Part shown: piece by piece, positions 4,063-5,931 of the stretch
Layout: every line of letters begins with the position of its first letter
Position numbering within the stretch: position 1 is the first letter of the stretch
Assembly: GCA_938083405.1 (NCBI GenBank)
Contig: CALKCV010000217.1
Span: 1-5,931 of the forward strand
Origin: an uncultured Microcoleaceae cyanobacterium
Lineage (GTDB): Bacteria; Cyanobacteriota; Cyanobacteriia; Cyanobacteriales; Microcoleaceae
Direction of reading: 5' to 3'
Length of the DNA stretch: 5,931 nt
Notes under the pieces: model-generated
What the model saw: the letters and a program-made list of their open reading frames with translations, nothing else
Databases searched by the model: none
What the model was told of the DNA's origin: nothing
Translations under genes and position numbers: made by a program

Positions 4063-5931
4063 TTACGCACCGCCGCGCAATTTTTCTAAAACGCTGCGGT
4101 CTTGCAAAGTCGAAGTATCCCCAGCAATTTCTTGACCGGCTGCCAGAGAACGCAACAACCGCCGCATAATCTTGCCCGATCGCGTCTTCGGCAAATCGTC
4201 GGTAAAGCGAATCTCCCCCGGACGGGCCAAAGCGCCAATCTCGTTAACGACGTGCTGCTTTAACTCCTTCTCCAACTCGGGAGTCCCTTCGCGATCGCCC
4301 TCTAGAGTGACGAAAGCAAAAACATCCTCCCCCTTCACCTCGTCTGGTTTGCCAACAACGGCCGCCTCGGCAACTGCTTCGTGAGAAACCAAAGCAGACT
4401 CGATCTCCATAGTTCCCAGGCGGTGGCCGGAAACGCTAATCACGTCATCCACCCGACCCATAATCCAAAAATATCCATCCTCGTCCCGGTGGGCGCCGTC
4501 GCCGGCAAAATAAATATACTCGCCACTGGCAGGACGCAGATATTCCCAATAAGTGCGACGGAAGCGATCGTCATCCTTATAAACCGTCCGCATCATACCA
4601 GGCCAGGGATGCTTAACTACCAAATAACCGCCGCTGTTGCCGTCAACCGGTTCCCCCTCCTGGCTGACAATATCGGCAATAATTCCCGGAAACGGCAAAG
4701 TCGCCGAACCAGGTTTAGTCGGAGTTGCCCCCGGCAGCGGCGCTATCATAAAGCCCCCCGTCTCCGTCTGCCACCAGGTATCCACTATCGGACAGCGATC
4801 GCCGCCGATAACCCGTTGATACCACATCCACGCCTCCGGGTTTATCGGTTCCCCCACAGTGCCCAACAGCCGCAGAGACGATAGATCCCGAGCGTTAGGG
4901 TGATGCTCTCCCATTTTCATCAAGGCCCGGATGGCAGTGGGTGCCGTATAAAAAATCGTAACGCCGTATTTCTCCACCACATCCCAGAGACAACCGGGGT
5001 TAGACGGACGCGGTGCCCCTTCGTACATCAGAGAAGTAGCGCCGTTGGAGAGAGGACCGTAAACTATATAGCTGTGTCCCGTAATCCAGCCCACATCGGC
5101 AGTACACCAATAAACGTCCGTATCCTGAAGGTCGAAAGTCCACTTATTCGTAACGTGGGTGTAGAGATTGTAGCCGCCGGTCGTGTGAACTACTCCCTTG
5201 GGTTTGCCGGTAGTGCCGGAAGTGTAGAGGATGAAGAGCAAATCTTCGCTATCCATCGGTTCCGCTTCGCATTTGCCAGAAACACCTGCCTGGAGGTCGT
5301 GCCACCAATGATCCCGCCCCGGTTCCATTTGGATTTTTTGTTTGGTGCGTTGTACTACCAGCACGTTTTCTACGCTAGGGGCACCGGCTGCCAGTGCTTT
5401 ATCGACTTGTTCCTTGAGGGGAACGATCGCATCTTTGCGCCAACCGCCATCTGCGGTTACTACTAACTTAGCTTCCGCATCTTCCAGGCGGTCCCTCAGC
5501 GCTTCGGCGCTGAAACCGCCAAAAACTACCGTATGGGGCGCACCGATCCGGGCGCAGGCTAACATGGCGATGGCGGCTTCGGGAATCATCGGCATATAGA
5601 TGCCCACGCGATCGCCTTTTTTCACTCCCAATTGTTTGAAGACGTTGGCCATTTGGCAGACTTCGCGGTGGAGTTGGGCGTAGGTTAGAGTGCGAGAGTC
5701 TCCCGGTTCCCCTTCCCAAATTAAGGCCGCTTTATTTTTACGCCAGGTGTTGAGGTGGCGATCGAGGCAGTTGTGGGAGATATTAATTTTGCCATTGAGG
5801 AACCATTTAGCAAAAGGAGGCTGCCAATCTAGCACCTCGTCCCATTTCTCGAACCAGTCTAATTCCTGTTCTGCCAATTCTGCCCAGAATTTTTCGGGGT
5901 CCGCTTTGGCTTTTTCGTAGAGTTGTTTGTA
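4063..5931 (-). CDS. acs: Acetyl-CoA synthetase, AMP-forming (5' end outside window)
   Basis: Activates acetate with ATP and CoA to acetyl-CoA through an acetyl-AMP intermediate, in the cytoplasm. The frame is open from the stop at 4063 to the right edge, giving 622 residues beginning YKQLYEKAKADPEKFWAELA; the family is usually about 650, so roughly 30 N-terminal residues are missing. A TTG at 5877 can look like a start, but the conserved ACS N-domain continues upstream of it. Motifs, numbered from the first visible residue: YTSGTTGKPKG phosphate loop (236-246), DTWWQTETGG (384-393, including the tryptophans that form the acetate pocket), YFAGDGAHRDEDGYFW (474-489), GRVDDVISVSGHR hinge (492-504), and PKTRSGKIMRR (581-591), whose SGK lysine (587) is the catalytic residue and is acetylated in studied bacterial enzymes. 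All key residues are intact. Promoter and start lie outside the window. Confidence 0.96.
   Translation of the reverse strand, partial: YKQLYEKAKADPEKFWAELAEQELDWFEKWDEVLDWQPPFAKWFLNGKINISHNCLDRHLNTWRKNKAALIWEGEPGDSRTLTYAQLHREVCQMANVFKQLGVKKGDRVGIYMPMIPEAAIAMLACARIGAPHTVVFGGFSAEALRDRLEDAEAKLVVTADGGWRKDAIVPLKEQVDKALAAGAPSVENVLVVQRTKQKIQMEPGRDHWWHDLQAGVSGKCEAEPMDSEDLLFILYTSGTTGKPKGVVHTTGGYNLYTHVTNKWTFDLQDTDVYWCTADVGWITGHSYIVYGPLSNGATSLMYEGAPRPSNPGCLWDVVEKYGVTIFYTAPTAIRALMKMGEHHPNARDLSSLRLLGTVGEPINPEAWMWYQRVIGGDRCPIVDTWWQTETGGFMIAPLPGATPTKPGSATLPFPGIIADIVSQEGEPVDGNSGGYLVVKHPWPGMMRTVYKDDDRFRRTYWEYLRPASGEYIYFAGDGAHRDEDGYFWIMGRVDDVISVSGHRLGTMEIESALVSHEAVAEAAVVGKPDEVKGEDVFAFVTLEGDREGTPELEKELKQHVVNEIGALARPGEIRFTDDLPKTRSGKIMRRLLRSLAAGQEIAGDTSTLQDRSVLEKLRGGA

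Larger units (their letters stand above)
548..5615. repeat. HIP1 octamers (GCGATCGC), ten dispersed sites
   Basis: Perfect GCGATCGC sites start at 548, 874, 2590, 2981, 3232, 3369, 3625, 4291, 4795 and 5608. One lies in a spacer (inside the palindromic element at 541-608) and nine lie within genes. Many near-matches such as CGATCG also occur. HIP1 is the highly iterated palindrome of many cyanobacterial genomes, and its density here is the main evidence for the organism's phylum. Confidence 0.95.

Noticed and set aside
4381..5466. Long plus-strand open frames opposite acs (4381-4884 and 4900-5466)
   Set aside because: They lie wholly antisense to a strongly conserved acs reading frame, have no recognisable domain, and are typical shadows of a GC-rich gene.
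5825..5877. TTG at 5877 as the start of acetyl-CoA synthetase
   Set aside because: The frame stays open to the window edge and the upstream codons (YKQLYEKAKADPEKFWAE) are typical ACS N-terminal sequence, so the gene starts outside the window.

Overview
The window is a stretch of cyanobacterial chromosome, most likely from a filamentous species. The perfect octamer GCGATCGC (HIP1, the hallmark repeat of many cyanobacterial genomes) occurs ten times in 5.9 kb, against about 0.1 expected by chance. The spacers also carry heptanucleotide tandem repeats and small palindromes of the kind common in filamentous cyanobacteria, and one gene encodes a DUF928 protein, a family known mainly from cyanobacteria. 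Assignment below phylum level is inference.

All five genes lie on the minus strand, so transcription runs from high to low coordinates. First comes acs (acetyl-CoA synthetase), whose 5' end lies outside the right edge. A 250 bp spacer follows, holding two inverted repeat arms around a heptamer tandem array and a candidate promoter. Then come a secreted DUF928 protein of unknown function, a 77 bp spacer with one palindrome and a heptamer array, a GT4-type glycosyltransferase, a 150 bp spacer packed with four small palindromes, a CobW/COG0523 metal-chaperone GTPase with a histidine-rich metal-binding stretch, a 114 bp spacer filled mostly by a MITE-like inverted repeat, and dtd (D-aminoacyl-tRNA deacylase). 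The first 60 bases, downstream of dtd, hold no gene.

The genes do not form an obvious pathway. Acetate activation, envelope or glycan modification, metal homeostasis and tRNA proofreading are separate jobs, and every gene pair is separated by repeat-bearing spacer. I see no defence system, CRISPR array, RNA gene, transposase or phage gene.

The most interesting content is in the spacers. Seven small palindromic elements of two hairpin families share the boundary motif (T)CGTAG. Three copies of one family keep perfect 9 bp stems through paired compensatory substitutions. One copy, beside the glycosyltransferase, has created a spurious in-frame N-terminal extension that automated gene callers would probably accept; the better start is at 3033.
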